Assembly: GCA_965230485.1 (NCBI GenBank)
Contig: CBDDLA010000001.1
Location: 992,001 to 1,056,000 of the forward strand
Direction: 5' to 3'
DNA from: Putridiphycobacter sp965230485
GTDB lineage: Bacteria > Bacteroidota > Bacteroidia > Flavobacteriales_D > Crocinitomicaceae
DNA length: 64,000 nucleotides
Both the position numbers and the translations under genes were made by a program. The notes below the pieces were generated by a model. It was given only the letters and a program-made list of their open reading frames with translations, had not been told where the DNA came from and searched no databases. Every line of letters starts with the position of its first letter. The first letter of the stretch is position 1. This document shows positions 17,969-26,628 of the stretch, piece by piece.

Positions 17969-19096
17969 TTGGCTATTCAAAACAATATAAAAATCAAAAA
18001 GCCATATTTTGAGAATTTAGATGCTTTAAGGTTTTTGGCAGCATTTTCAGTTTTTATATTTCATTTTTACAGTGAAATATTTGGCTTGTATGACATAAAT
18101 AGCAGTGATAAATTAGTAAATGTGTTAATTTCAAAAGGTGCGCTTGGTGTCAATTTTTTCTTTGTATTAAGCGGATTTTTAATCACTTTTTTAATTTTAT
18201 GGGAACACAATACTAAAAGCCAATTCAAGCTTAAGCATTTTTTAATTAGACGAACTTTGCGCATATGGCCTTTATATTTTTTAATTGTGATAATGGGGTT
18301 TGTTTTATTTCCTTTAATTTTCGATAATTACTCTACCAACCACTCTCCTTGGTATTATGTTTTCTTTCTCGCTAATTTTGATGAAATAAATGTGGGACTG
18401 ACCGATCCTATTAATTTTTTGACTGCTCCATGGTCTGTTGCAGTTGAAGAACAGTTTTATTTGTTTTGGGGAATATTGCTTTTCTGTTTATATCAGTTAA
18501 AACGTTTCAATTTATGGATTGTATTAATTATTCTTTTATTAATATTTCTAATTTTCAGTCTTGCAAATTATAATTTAGATAGAATTCTATACTACCATAC
18601 TTTATCAGTAGCTTCAAATATTATTGTAGGAAGTACTTTAGCCTTAGTTTATTTTCAGAAAAAAAACTGGCTAATGAAGCTTAAAGATGTGAGGACATGG
18701 AAAATTACTTTAATTTATCTTTTAGGGTTCATAATGATTTTAGGTAAAAACAAAATATTTTTAGGTCCATTGGCCGCTATCGAACAAACCACGATTTCTA
18801 TCTTTTTTGCGTTCATTATATTAGATCAAATATATCTTAATAATTCACTGTTTAAAATAGGTAAAATCAATATTTTTAATTATTTAGGTAAAATATCTTA
18901 TGGCCTGTATCTATATCACCTCGTTGTAATGTTTATCATCACCCAATTATTTTCAAGTGAACTATTATCTCTTAGTTTTACAATAGGTAGTATCGTCTTT
19001 TTATTTTTAAGTATGATTGGTACTTATTTATTATCACATTTAAGTTACAAATATTTTGAAAAACCTTTTCTTTCACTAAAACGTAAATTTTATTAA
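17969..19096 (+). CDS. Acyltransferase 3 family membrane protein
   Basis: The 375-residue protein has about ten membrane helices. The N-terminal motif NLDALRFLAAFSVFIFHFY carries the conserved Arg and the catalytic His of the acyltransferase-3 (OafA/WecH/NodX) family. APWSVAVEEQFYLFWG is the second family signature, with its SxxxExQFY core. Such enzymes transfer acetyl or other acyl groups to surface glycans or lipids from the cytoplasmic side. The start is TTG at 17969 because no in-frame ATG is available before the motif. It is the first gene of a five-gene operon; its stop overlaps the next ATG by one base (TAATG). The acceptor is unknown. Confidence 0.85.
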   Translation: MAIQNNIKIKKPYFENLDALRFLAAFSVFIFHFYSEIFGLYDINSSDKLVNVLISKGALGVNFFFVLSGFLITFLILWEHNTKSQFKLKHFLIRRTLRIWPLYFLIVIMGFVLFPLIFDNYSTNHSPWYYVFFLANFDEINVGLTDPINFLTAPWSVAVEEQFYLFWGILLFCLYQLKRFNLWIVLIILLLIFLIFSLANYNLDRILYYHTLSVASNIIVGSTLALVYFQKKNWLMKLKDVRTWKITLIYLLGFIMILGKNKIFLGPLAAIEQTTISIFFAFIILDQIYLNNSLFKIGKINIFNYLGKISYGLYLYHLVVMFIITQLFSSELLSLSFTIGSIVFLFLSMIGTYLLSHLSYKYFEKPFLSLKRKFY

Positions 19097-19860
19097 TGAA
19101 ATTATTGATCGCTCTATTTCTACTCATTACCTTTTCTTCGGTCTCACAAGAAAAAATAAGACATTTACGTTTAGACAAAATTAACTGGATAGGCAATGGG
19201 ATAGACTTGAAAATGAATTCTTGGCAAAAGAAAGTAATTGTGCCTACATCATTAATGATTGCTGGTTTGTCGTTAAACACCATAGAAACCAAAACCAGAA
19301 TACAAGATTTGGTTTTAGAGCCATTTAATGGTTATAAAACAAGCTTGGATGACTATATACAATATGCACCCATTGTAACAATGTATGGAGCAGATTTATT
19401 AAAAATGCCTTCAAGAAATAATATCTGGAACCAAACCAAATACTTACTAATATCAGAATTTATTACTGCTGGGATTGTTCATCTTTTAAAAAACACTACA
19501 AAAATTGCTCGTCCCAATAGTTCTACTCTAACCTCTTTTCCATCAGGTCATACAGGGCAGGCTTTTGTAGCTAGTCAAGTCTTATTTAACGAATACTATA
19601 GAACAAGGCCCGCTATTGGGCTTAGTGGTTATATTTTTGCTGGAGCAACTGGCGCGTTGAGGGTGATCAATAATCGTCATTGGGTGCCTGATGTGTTAAT
19701 GGGAGCTGGAATTGCTATTTTGGTGACGAATTTAGTTTATCATTTTGAACCTTTAAAAGAGTGGAATCCCTTTAAAAAAAGGCAGTCTGACACCTCATTT
19801 TTAGTACTCCCTAAATTTCAAAATAACAGCTACGCATTGCAAATGAAAATTGTATTTTAA
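19096..19860 (+). CDS. PAP2-family phosphatase (lipid phosphatase-like)
   Basis: The 254-residue protein has a signal sequence or first helix (MKLLIALFLLITFSSVSQ) and several hydrophobic segments. It has all three type-2 phosphatidic acid phosphatase motifs: KNTTKIARP with R139, PSGH with H152, and RVINNRHWVPD with R189, H195 and D199. These form the vanadium-haloperoxidase-type site that removes phosphate from a lipid such as undecaprenyl diphosphate, phosphatidylglycerophosphate or lipid A. The active site would face the periplasm. It is the second gene of the operon, with one-base overlaps (TAATG) on both sides. Confidence 0.88.
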   Translation: MKLLIALFLLITFSSVSQEKIRHLRLDKINWIGNGIDLKMNSWQKKVIVPTSLMIAGLSLNTIETKTRIQDLVLEPFNGYKTSLDDYIQYAPIVTMYGADLLKMPSRNNIWNQTKYLLISEFITAGIVHLLKNTTKIARPNSSTLTSFPSGHTGQAFVASQVLFNEYYRTRPAIGLSGYIFAGATGALRVINNRHWVPDVLMGAGIAILVTNLVYHFEPLKEWNPFKKRQSDTSFLVLPKFQNNSYALQMKIVF

Positions 19861-21266
19861 TGAATATCGGTTCCAAAAGCTTATCGTTTTATGCCTTCAT
19901 TACTGCTTTTTTCATCATTATGATTGCACCATACCTATTGAGTCATGGTATGTTTATGGATGGAATAATTTACGCGACAGTTTCCAATAATTTAGCAAAC
20001 GGATTCGGTTCTATGTCTGACCTAGCTTTTTCCGAAACTGTAGAATTACATTTTCGTGAACATCCGCCTCTTGCATTTTGGATACAAAGTATATTCTACA
20101 AGATATTTGGTAACAGTTTCACCATTGAAAAAATCTATTCTGCCACAACTTACATTATTACGGCATTAATAATGCGAAAAATCTGGATTTCCATTACCGG
20201 CAATAGAGCATTAGCATGGTTACCCTTATTATTTTGGATTAGCATACCAATTATTACACAGGCTGCTAGAAATAATCTTTTAGAAAATACAATGATGGTT
20301 TTTACAACTGCATCACTTTATTATTTGATTCAGTCCAACAAGAAAGTTCTAATGAATTTAGTATTGGCTGGTTTTATGATTTATTGTGGATTCATGACCA
20401 AAGGCTTTGTTGCTTTATTTTTGTGGTCATTTCCGTTTTGGGAACTTGTTTTTAAAAAGGAGAAGTCGCTTAACCAAACTATAAGAAAAATGATCACGCT
20501 GATTTTATTTTCTCTGTTTCCATTCATTCTTTTGAGTCTTATTTACCCTGAAAGCTATTACTATTTGAACGATTATTTTCACGTACAGGTCGAAAATAGT
20601 TTAAGAAACGTTCAAACGGTAGACTCTCGCTTTTGGATTGTTAGCAAGCTGTTGAAAGAACTAATTACACCTGGTATTTTAATGGTATTGATTTATTTGA
20701 TCTGTAAATTTTTTAAGATTCAAAACACTAAAGTCGAGCATAAAGAATTAGTATTAATACTTTTAGCATTAGCATTGAGTGGTGTATTACCAATTGTAAT
20801 TAGTCTTAAGCAGAGTGGGTTTTATTTTATACCTGCCTTATCCATTTTTTCTTTAGCGTTTGCCCTATTAATAAAAGATGAAGTTGAAATAATTTACGGT
20901 AAAATAAAAATACGCAGTATAGGCTTTAAACTGTTCACTTTAATCAGTATCACAGGCATTTTTATAGGCATTTTTATTGCAATCAATAATTACGATAAAA
21001 ATGGTAGAGACCATGAAAAAATAAATGACATTTCAATTATTTCTAGTGTAGTAGGCAAAAAATCAATACTTGATGTTTCTCCTTCGGTAAGAAAAGATTG
21101 GGCGACGCTGGCCTATTTTTATCGGTATCATAAAATAAGTCTGCAGTCTGAAGAAATACCAAAAAACGATTTTTATTTATCTTTAAAAACGAATGAATTA
21201 AATCTGGATGCATATCGAAAAATAGATTCGTCTTTCCAGTATATAATATTATATGAACAATTCTAA
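19860..21266 (+). CDS. GT39-family glycosyltransferase
   Basis: The 468-residue protein is polytopic with about eleven hydrophobic segments. The first loop has MDGIIYATVSNNLANGFGS and then HFREHPPLAFWIQSIFYKIFG, the acidic residue plus xHPPL pattern of ArnT/PMT-type GT39 enzymes. These transfer a sugar from a polyprenyl carrier to lipid A, protein or another acceptor on the periplasmic side. Its start overlaps the PAP2 gene by one base, and its last 14 bases overlap the NlpC/P60 gene. The operon setting suggests a shared envelope modification. Confidence 0.85.
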   Translation: MNIGSKSLSFYAFITAFFIIMIAPYLLSHGMFMDGIIYATVSNNLANGFGSMSDLAFSETVELHFREHPPLAFWIQSIFYKIFGNSFTIEKIYSATTYIITALIMRKIWISITGNRALAWLPLLFWISIPIITQAARNNLLENTMMVFTTASLYYLIQSNKKVLMNLVLAGFMIYCGFMTKGFVALFLWSFPFWELVFKKEKSLNQTIRKMITLILFSLFPFILLSLIYPESYYYLNDYFHVQVENSLRNVQTVDSRFWIVSKLLKELITPGILMVLIYLICKFFKIQNTKVEHKELVLILLALALSGVLPIVISLKQSGFYFIPALSIFSLAFALLIKDEVEIIYGKIKIRSIGFKLFTLISITGIFIGIFIAINNYDKNGRDHEKINDISIISSVVGKKSILDVSPSVRKDWATLAYFYRYHKISLQSEEIPKNDFYLSLKTNELNLDAYRKIDSSFQYIILYEQF

Positions 21267-22035
21267 CACCCACGCTATTTGTCAACTCGCCATTTGTCCA
21301 TTAAGAGCTTCTTCAAGTGATGAATCTGAAATTGTAAGTCAACTTGTATTTGGTGATTATGTAACAATATTATCTGACGGTCAACCTTGGATTCAAGTTC
21401 AAAATGAATCTGATGGGTATGAGGGGTGGATGGACTTTAAACAATTAAAGTTTATCTCTGAGTCTGAATTTAAGAAAGGTACGGAGATGATTCAAACCCC
21501 AGTGGCTAATCCGCAACTGGTTTTGCAAGGAAAATACGGTAATATAACAATATTCCTTGGTGCAACCTTGCCATTTTATAATGGTGAAACGTGCCAAATT
21601 GGAGAAGATATTTATACTTTAAAATCCCAACTTTCAACAGCTACATATGATAACATTAACTCATTATGTATGTCCTATTTAAATGCTCCATATTTATGGG
21701 GTGGGAAGTCGCTATTTGGAATAGACTGTTCTGGGTTGGTTCAAAATATATTCAAAGCTATTGGTGTTCAGGTTCCAAGAGATGCCTCACAACAAGTTCA
21801 TTTTGGTCGTTTAGTCGAATGGAATGATAGACAAAAAAATGATGTCGTATTTTACACCGCCAGTTCAAATAAAGTGACACATGTTGGCATATTAATTAAT
21901 AAAAGTCAAATTATCCATGCTCATGGTAGAGTAAGAATTGATAAGTGTGATCAAAAAGGAATTTTTAATGATGAGCAACAAAAATACACCCATTACTTCC
22001 ATAGTATAAAGCGCTGGCGTCAAATCAATGATTAA
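21253..22035 (+). CDS. NlpC/P60 peptidase with SH3 domain
   Basis: The 260-residue protein opens with a bacterial SH3-like domain (about 8-70, ending EGWMDFKQL) and a second SH3-like region to about 130. An NlpC/P60 peptidase domain follows, with catalytic C159 in GIDCSGLV and H210 in VTHVGIL; H222 or H224 supplies the third residue. Enzymes of this class cut the D-gamma-glutamyl-diamino acid bond in muropeptides. There is no signal peptide, so it may act in the cytoplasm on recycled peptides, like YkfC. It overlaps its upstream neighbour by 14 bp and its downstream one by 8 bp, so it is translationally coupled. Confidence 0.88.
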   Translation: MNNSNTHAICQLAICPLRASSSDESEIVSQLVFGDYVTILSDGQPWIQVQNESDGYEGWMDFKQLKFISESEFKKGTEMIQTPVANPQLVLQGKYGNITIFLGATLPFYNGETCQIGEDIYTLKSQLSTATYDNINSLCMSYLNAPYLWGGKSLFGIDCSGLVQNIFKAIGVQVPRDASQQVHFGRLVEWNDRQKNDVVFYTASSNKVTHVGILINKSQIIHAHGRVRIDKCDQKGIFNDEQQKYTHYFHSIKRWRQIND

Positions 22036-23701
22036 AATTAAGACTACCATACCACTCAGTTATCTAATGCCATCCTTTTATGTATTCTGGCTTTTACTTG
22101 CATTATTGCAAGCAAATTATACAGAACTATTAAGTGATGAAGCCTATTATTGGAAATACAGTCAGTTTTTGGATTGGGGGTATTTCGACCACCCTCCAAT
22201 GGTAGCGTTATTAATAAAAATTGGTTCTAACATACTTCCTGGAGAAATTGGGGTTCGGTTACTCTTTACTTTGATGGGAACTGGTACAATTTTTCTACTT
22301 CAACAATTAGTTAATCCATCAAATAAAATACTTTTTTATGTTATAATTTCATCTATTGGTTTATTGTATTTTATGTCGTTTTTAGCGCTTCCCGACATTC
22401 CACTTATTTTTTTTTCAAGTGCTTTTTTTTATTTACTGAAACAATATTATAGAAATGATTCCCTCAGAATATCAATATTAATTGGAATTATAATTGCCTG
22501 CATTTTACTATCTAAATATCATGGTTTTGTGGTGATTACTTTGGCATTTCTGAGTAATCTAAAGTTAATAAAGAAGCGTTCTTTTTTTATTATTTTTCTC
22601 GTTTCTTTAGCACTTGTTCTACCTCATTTTTTATGGCAAGTCTATCACAACTTTCCCAGTATTCAATACCACTTTCATGACAGAAATCTTGACCCTTATC
22701 ACTATAGTAACACAATAAATTTTATACTCGCACAACTAATCCTTTTTGGGCCACTAATCGGTTTTTTTTTATGGATTGGCTTTTTTAAATCCCAAAGAAG
22801 AAATCAACTAGAAAAAACGTTATACTGGCAAATTATAGGCGTTTTAATTTTCTTCTTTCTTTTAACTTTTAATGGAGAGGTACAAGGTCATTGGACTAGT
22901 ATTCTAATTATCCCCCTTATTTATTTTGGATACTTATTTTTAAATGAAAATAAACAATTCAGAAAATGGGCCTATTATCAATGGCCTTTATCTGTTTTAT
23001 TAATCTTTGTGCTTAAGTTAGGCTTAGTAACGGAACTTCCCGTAAAAAAAATAAATGCACTATTCAAAGATTTTAAAACTAAAGAAGAGTGGGCGCAATC
23101 AATTCATAGCACGATTAACGATAGGCCTTTAGTATTCATGAATTCTTATCAAAATGCTTCAATTTATGAATTCTACACCGGACAAAAGGCTATTACAATA
23201 AGCAACGTTATGAGCAGAAAAAATCAATACGACCTATGGCATAGTGAAGATAGCTTAAGGGGAGAAACAGTGGCTATTATTCCTAATTATCCTATTAAGG
23301 GCTTTGATACATTGCCAAACGTGAATCCCTTTTCACAATATACTATAGTAAATAATTTTCAGCATTATGGACAGGTTGATATTATGGTCAGAAACTGGAA
23401 GAAAAGTATTCCGTTAACTGATTCAATTGAGGTTAATATAGAATTAGGAAAATACAATAACTTTGATTTTCTAGAAAATCAAGATTACCCCTCTTATATT
23501 TCATATACTTTTTTTGAAGACAACCATTTTATACTTCAAAAAAAAACCAATTTAAAATTAAGCAGCATTAAAAATGGCGCAGCAACCATCTCTTTGGCTT
23601 TACCAAGAAAAAAAAGTACGTATCAAGTCTATTTTTCCATTCAAACAGGATGGCTTCCTCCTAGCCTAAATAGTAAAGTATACGAATTAGAAATTAGTTA
23701 A
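22028..23701 (+). CDS. GT39-family glycosyltransferase, second copy in operon
   Basis: The 557-residue polytopic protein has LLSDEAYYWKYSQFLDWGYF followed by DHPPMVALLIKIG, the textbook GT39/ArnT loop with acidic pair and DHPP. A soluble C-terminal domain of about 190 residues (from about 370), including FMNSYQNASIYEFYTGQKA, follows the membrane part as in ArnT. It is the last gene of the operon that began at 17969 and overlaps the NlpC gene by 8 bp. Its stop overlaps the convergent pyrB stop by 4 bp, with no terminator visible. The acceptor is unknown. Confidence 0.87.
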   Translation: MIKIKTTIPLSYLMPSFYVFWLLLALLQANYTELLSDEAYYWKYSQFLDWGYFDHPPMVALLIKIGSNILPGEIGVRLLFTLMGTGTIFLLQQLVNPSNKILFYVIISSIGLLYFMSFLALPDIPLIFFSSAFFYLLKQYYRNDSLRISILIGIIIACILLSKYHGFVVITLAFLSNLKLIKKRSFFIIFLVSLALVLPHFLWQVYHNFPSIQYHFHDRNLDPYHYSNTINFILAQLILFGPLIGFFLWIGFFKSQRRNQLEKTLYWQIIGVLIFFFLLTFNGEVQGHWTSILIIPLIYFGYLFLNENKQFRKWAYYQWPLSVLLIFVLKLGLVTELPVKKINALFKDFKTKEEWAQSIHSTINDRPLVFMNSYQNASIYEFYTGQKAITISNVMSRKNQYDLWHSEDSLRGETVAIIPNYPIKGFDTLPNVNPFSQYTIVNNFQHYGQVDIMVRNWKKSIPLTDSIEVNIELGKYNNFDFLENQDYPSYISYTFFEDNHFILQKKTNLKLSSIKNGAATISLALPRKKSTYQVYFSIQTGWLPPSLNSKVYELEIS

Positions 23702-24633
23702 TTCCTACCGATTTGTCCAGCCAATAAATATATTACCGCCATTCGAATAGCAACTCCATTTTCAACCTGATGTAGAATAATAGACTGGTCTGAATCTGCA
23801 ACATCACTGGTAATTTCGACTCCCCTATTAATTGGGCCTGGATGCATTACTGTAATTTTCTTATCTAAACTATCAAGTAAGCCTTTATCTAAACCAAATA
23901 ACATGGAATATTCTCTTAATGAAGGAAAATACTTCATTTCCTGGCGTTCGAGCTGAATTCTTAACATATTGGCTATATCACACCATTCAAGCGCCTTTCT
24001 TAAATTATGCTCAACTTTTACACCCAGCTCATTTACATGCTTTGGGATTAAAGTAGTGGGGCCGCAAACCATTACTTCAGCTCCTAATTTTTGAAGGCAA
24101 AATATATTCGATAAAGCAACACGTGAATGCAATATATCTCCGACAATTACAACTTTTTTATTCCTAAAATTATTTCCGTGTTTTTCGCGAATTGAGTAGG
24201 CATCTAATAGTGCTTGAGTCGGATGTTCGTGAGTTCCATCCCCTGCATTTACAACTGCAGCGTTAATTTTTTCACTTAAGAATTTTGCAGCACCTGGATT
24301 TGGATGGCGCATGACAACCATATCCACTTTCATTGATAAAATATTATTTACTGTATCTACAAGGGTTTCTCCCTTTTTAACTGAAGAACTTGATGCTGAA
24401 AAATTGATAATATCAGCCGAAAGTCTTTTTTCTGCTAATTCAAATGATAATCGGGTTCGAGTAGAATTTTCAAAAAATAAATTAGCGATAGTAATGTCTC
24501 TTAAAGAAGGTACTTTTTTGATGGGTCTATTTATAACTTGTTTAAAGTTATCGGCTGTCCTAAAAATTAGTTCAATGTCTTGTTTCGACAAATCTTTAAT
24601 TCCAATTAAATTCTTTACACCTAAATTATCCAT
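23698..24633 (-). CDS. pyrB: Aspartate carbamoyltransferase catalytic subunit
   Basis: The 311-residue enzyme condenses carbamoyl phosphate with aspartate in the second step of pyrimidine synthesis. The carbamoyl-phosphate loop FFENSTRTRLSFE includes S57-T-R-T-R61. The HEHPTQALLDAYSI motif and the HPGPINRGVEI motif near the C-terminus complete the ATCase signature. The length is standard. There is no pyrI nearby. The start overlaps the pyrR stop by 8 bp, so the two are co-transcribed from the promoter at 25196. A dihydroorotase homologue without a metal site (51951) may be its structural partner. Confidence 0.96.
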   Translation of the reverse strand: MDNLGVKNLIGIKDLSKQDIELIFRTADNFKQVINRPIKKVPSLRDITIANLFFENSTRTRLSFELAEKRLSADIINFSASSSSVKKGETLVDTVNNILSMKVDMVVMRHPNPGAAKFLSEKINAAVVNAGDGTHEHPTQALLDAYSIREKHGNNFRNKKVVIVGDILHSRVALSNIFCLQKLGAEVMVCGPTTLIPKHVNELGVKVEHNLRKALEWCDIANMLRIQLERQEMKYFPSLREYSMLFGLDKGLLDSLDKKITVMHPGPINRGVEITSDVADSDQSIILHQVENGVAIRMAVIYLLAGQIGRN

Positions 24634-25180
24634 TTGCCATATTATTTTGTGTAAATAGTACTACTTTATCTTCTCCTTCAACTTCAGCCCATTCAACAGA
24701 AACCCGTTCATCAATTAATGTATCAACCACCTTACCAGTATAATCAGGTTGTATTGGCAGATGTCGTTTAAATCGCCTATCAATGAAAGTCAATAATTCA
24801 ACTTTATTTGGTCTACCAAAAGCCAGAATGGCATCAAGTCCTGCCCTTATGGTTCGTCCTGAAAATAATACATCATCAATTAAAATCACATTTTTATTTT
24901 CGACTTGAAAATCAATATTCGTCACACTTGGGATAATTGGTTTTTCATGATTTCTAAAGTCATCACGATAAAACGTAATGTCTAGCTGACCGCATATAAG
25001 GCTTTTATTTAAATCCTCTTCTAGTATTTGTTTTAACCTTGTTAAGACATTTATTCCTCTTGGTTGCAGACCAATTAAGACAGTATTATTGAAATCTTGA
25101 TGATTTTCCTTTAGTTGGCTTGCCAACCTTTGAAGGGTTATTTGGAAATGCTTACTGTTTAAAACTGTTCTTTTTTCCAT
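24626..25180 (-). CDS. pyrR: Bifunctional PyrR regulator/uracil phosphoribosyltransferase
   Basis: The 184-residue protein is a type I phosphoribosyltransferase. The PRPP-binding motif NVILIDDVLFSGRTIRAGLD (about residues 94-113) is diagnostic, and LLTFIDRRFKRHLPIQPDYTG matches PyrR. In Gram-positive bacteria PyrR attenuates pyr operons by binding RNA. The Bacteroidota copy may act only as an uracil phosphoribosyltransferase, since no attenuator is evident in its short leader. I start at ATG 25180; the upstream TTG at 25198 lies inside the promoter box TACTTTTG. Confidence 0.94.
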   Translation of the reverse strand: MEKRTVLNSKHFQITLQRLASQLKENHQDFNNTVLIGLQPRGINVLTRLKQILEEDLNKSLICGQLDITFYRDDFRNHEKPIIPSVTNIDFQVENKNVILIDDVLFSGRTIRAGLDAILAFGRPNKVELLTFIDRRFKRHLPIQPDYTGKVVDTLIDERVSVEWAEVEGEDKVVLFTQNNMANG

Positions 25181-25195
25181 GTTTGGGTGCTTGAA

Positions 25196-25203
25196 CAAAA
25201 GTA
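25196..25203 (-). promoter_or_regulatory. Promoter -7 box (TACTTTTG) of pyrR-pyrB
   Basis: An exact TAnnTTTG match on the - strand, 15 bases upstream of ATG 25180. The leader would be only about ten bases, too short for an attenuator. Confidence 0.6.
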
Positions 25204-25338
25204 ATATAAAACATTAATTTTTTTAAAATAGCATTATAATTTTTAATCTTTAAGGAAGGTATATTTACCAATTTCGCCATTTAAATACTTTATTTTGGCA
25301 TTTAACATAAATTCACAGACTCTATGCAACAAATCGAT

Positions 25339-25346
25339 TAAATTTG
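25339..25346 (+). promoter_or_regulatory. Orphan -7 box (TAAATTTG) before a possible RNA
   Basis: An exact TAnnTTTG match on the + strand in a gap flanked on both sides by - strand genes. No protein gene follows on this strand. No good -33 element is visible. Confidence 0.35.
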
Positions 25347-25349
25347 CGT

Positions 25350-25465
25350 CTAATAAATAGTAAAGATTAAGAGCATTATCCCGACTTCAAGTTTATTTTC
25401 TTTTTTTCATAGGGTTAACAAAGATTGGCGTAAACGTCAAAAATTAATAAGAAGTCGGGATTTTA
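25350..25465 (+). ncRNA. Possible small structured RNA
   Basis: The gap between pyrR and the SUI1 gene contains an 11-bp perfect inverted repeat, ATCCCGACTTC (25378-25388) with GAAGTCGGGAT (25451-25461), enclosing 62 bases. Inside it, TTGGCG and CGTCAA (25425-25440) form a second hairpin with a TAAA loop. The orphan box at 25339 would start transcription about 25350. There is only a short T run (25461-25464) after the closing arm, so termination is weak. Alternatively, it is a 3' structure for the SUI1 transcript on the - strand. Family unknown. Confidence 0.28.
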
Positions 25466-25807
25466 TCCGCCAATTATCTTCACTTTATACCCTTCATCTT
25501 TCAATATGTCTATAATTTTTTGAACATGATTTCCTTGGATCATTATTTCATTATTTTTAACTGAACCACCTACTCCACATTTAGATTTTAACATCTTACC
25601 TAATTTTTTTAGATCTGTTTCATTCCCAACAAATCCGTCAATCAAGGTCACTTCTTTTCCTTTTCTTTGTTTTCGATCTAACGATACTTTTAAGTTTTGT
25701 TGCTGGGGAGGTAATGTATCCTCTTCTAACTCATCTTCAAAATCAAAATTAAAATCAGGATTTGTAGAATAAACTACATTTACTTTTTTCTTTTTTTGCT
25801 TAGCCAT
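25463..25807 (-). CDS. SUI1/eIF1-family translation initiation factor (YciH-like)
   Basis: The 114-residue protein has a basic start (MAKQKKKKVNVVYS), an acidic linker (about 20-32) and a SUI1 domain (about 38-114). That domain includes LDRKQRKGKEVTLIDGFVG, LKSKCGVGGSVKNNEIMIQG and the final GYKVKIIGG. SUI1 proteins such as eIF1 and YciH bind the small ribosomal subunit and affect start-site fidelity. The ATG at 25807 overlaps the preceding stop codon by one base (TGATG), so it is translationally coupled to the GDPD gene. It is the last gene of the operon. Confidence 0.9.
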   Translation of the reverse strand: MAKQKKKKVNVVYSTNPDFNFDFEDELEEDTLPPQQQNLKVSLDRKQRKGKEVTLIDGFVGNETDLKKLGKMLKSKCGVGGSVKNNEIMIQGNHVQKIIDILKDEGYKVKIIGG

Positions 25808-26628
25808 CAATCTGTAATTTTTTGAGTATAGACAAAGTTATCAGAAATGAAACAGCTTGGCTTAAAACCAATTGTTTTTCTAATCTCACCATTTGATTTT
25901 CCACCAAAAACTCCCCAATTAAAAGGTGTATTTTTTAATTTCTCTGCAGTTGTATCATTTATTACAGAAATAGGGAGCATCAGATATTGATAATCATACA
26001 TCTCAGCTAATTCAATAGCTGCGTCTACATTGGTTCGTTCAACACATTTGTAAATTACATTTAAGCTGTTTAAAAGATCAACATTAAAGCTCCCAGCTAT
26101 TACAAGTTTCTTTTGATCGTCGTCATATTTATTCATAATTGAATCAATACAATTAGCAAAGGCAGAATAAGATTTATTAGCATTTTCACAAAAATTAAAC
26201 GGTTTTAAATCAAGAAAGACTTTAACATTGTTTTCAATTAAAAAGTCCATTACGGAGTCTAACCTGGCTAAATTATAGTTGCTATTATTTAATTTTAGGT
26301 CTTTAATTACATTCCAGTTATAATTTCCTATACATCCTGAAAAACCAGGTGAAGTGGTAATATTGGCATCATGAAATAACACTAAAACAGAATCCTTTGT
26401 CATTTGAACGTCTATCTCTATACCTTCCGATCCCAAAACATTAACTGAATGTTTAATAACCTCAAATGAGTTCGCAGGTAATATTGCCCTTTCTTCAAAA
26501 AGTGACATGCCTGCATGCGCAAGCACAAGTACCCGAGGTTTATCATCTAGCTTTTGGCAACTATTATTTATTAGAACTATTAAGCTGATAAACCAAACCA
26601 AGGGATATTTCGAAACTTGGATATGCAC
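25807..26628 (-). CDS. GDPD-like lipoprotein with variant active-site motif
   Basis: The 273-residue protein starts with a lipoprotein-type signal (FISLIVLINNSCQK, cysteine 24). The mature part is a glycerophosphodiester phosphodiesterase TIM barrel: VLVLAHAGMS, GSEGIEIDVQMTKDSVLVLFHD and KVFLDLKPFN are recognisable. The usual HRG is HAG here and the PENT box reads PANS, while the E-x-D metal ligands and the second HD are kept. Activity is therefore uncertain. The 5' end overlaps the upstream gene by 65 bp; a TTG at 26601 would shorten the overlap to 38 bp. Confidence 0.8.
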   Translation of the reverse strand: MHIQVSKYPLVWFISLIVLINNSCQKLDDKPRVLVLAHAGMSLFEERAILPANSFEVIKHSVNVLGSEGIEIDVQMTKDSVLVLFHDANITTSPGFSGCIGNYNWNVIKDLKLNNSNYNLARLDSVMDFLIENNVKVFLDLKPFNFCENANKSYSAFANCIDSIMNKYDDDQKKLVIAGSFNVDLLNSLNVIYKCVERTNVDAAIELAEMYDYQYLMLPISVINDTTAEKLKNTPFNWGVFGGKSNGEIRKTIGFKPSCFISDNFVYTQKITD

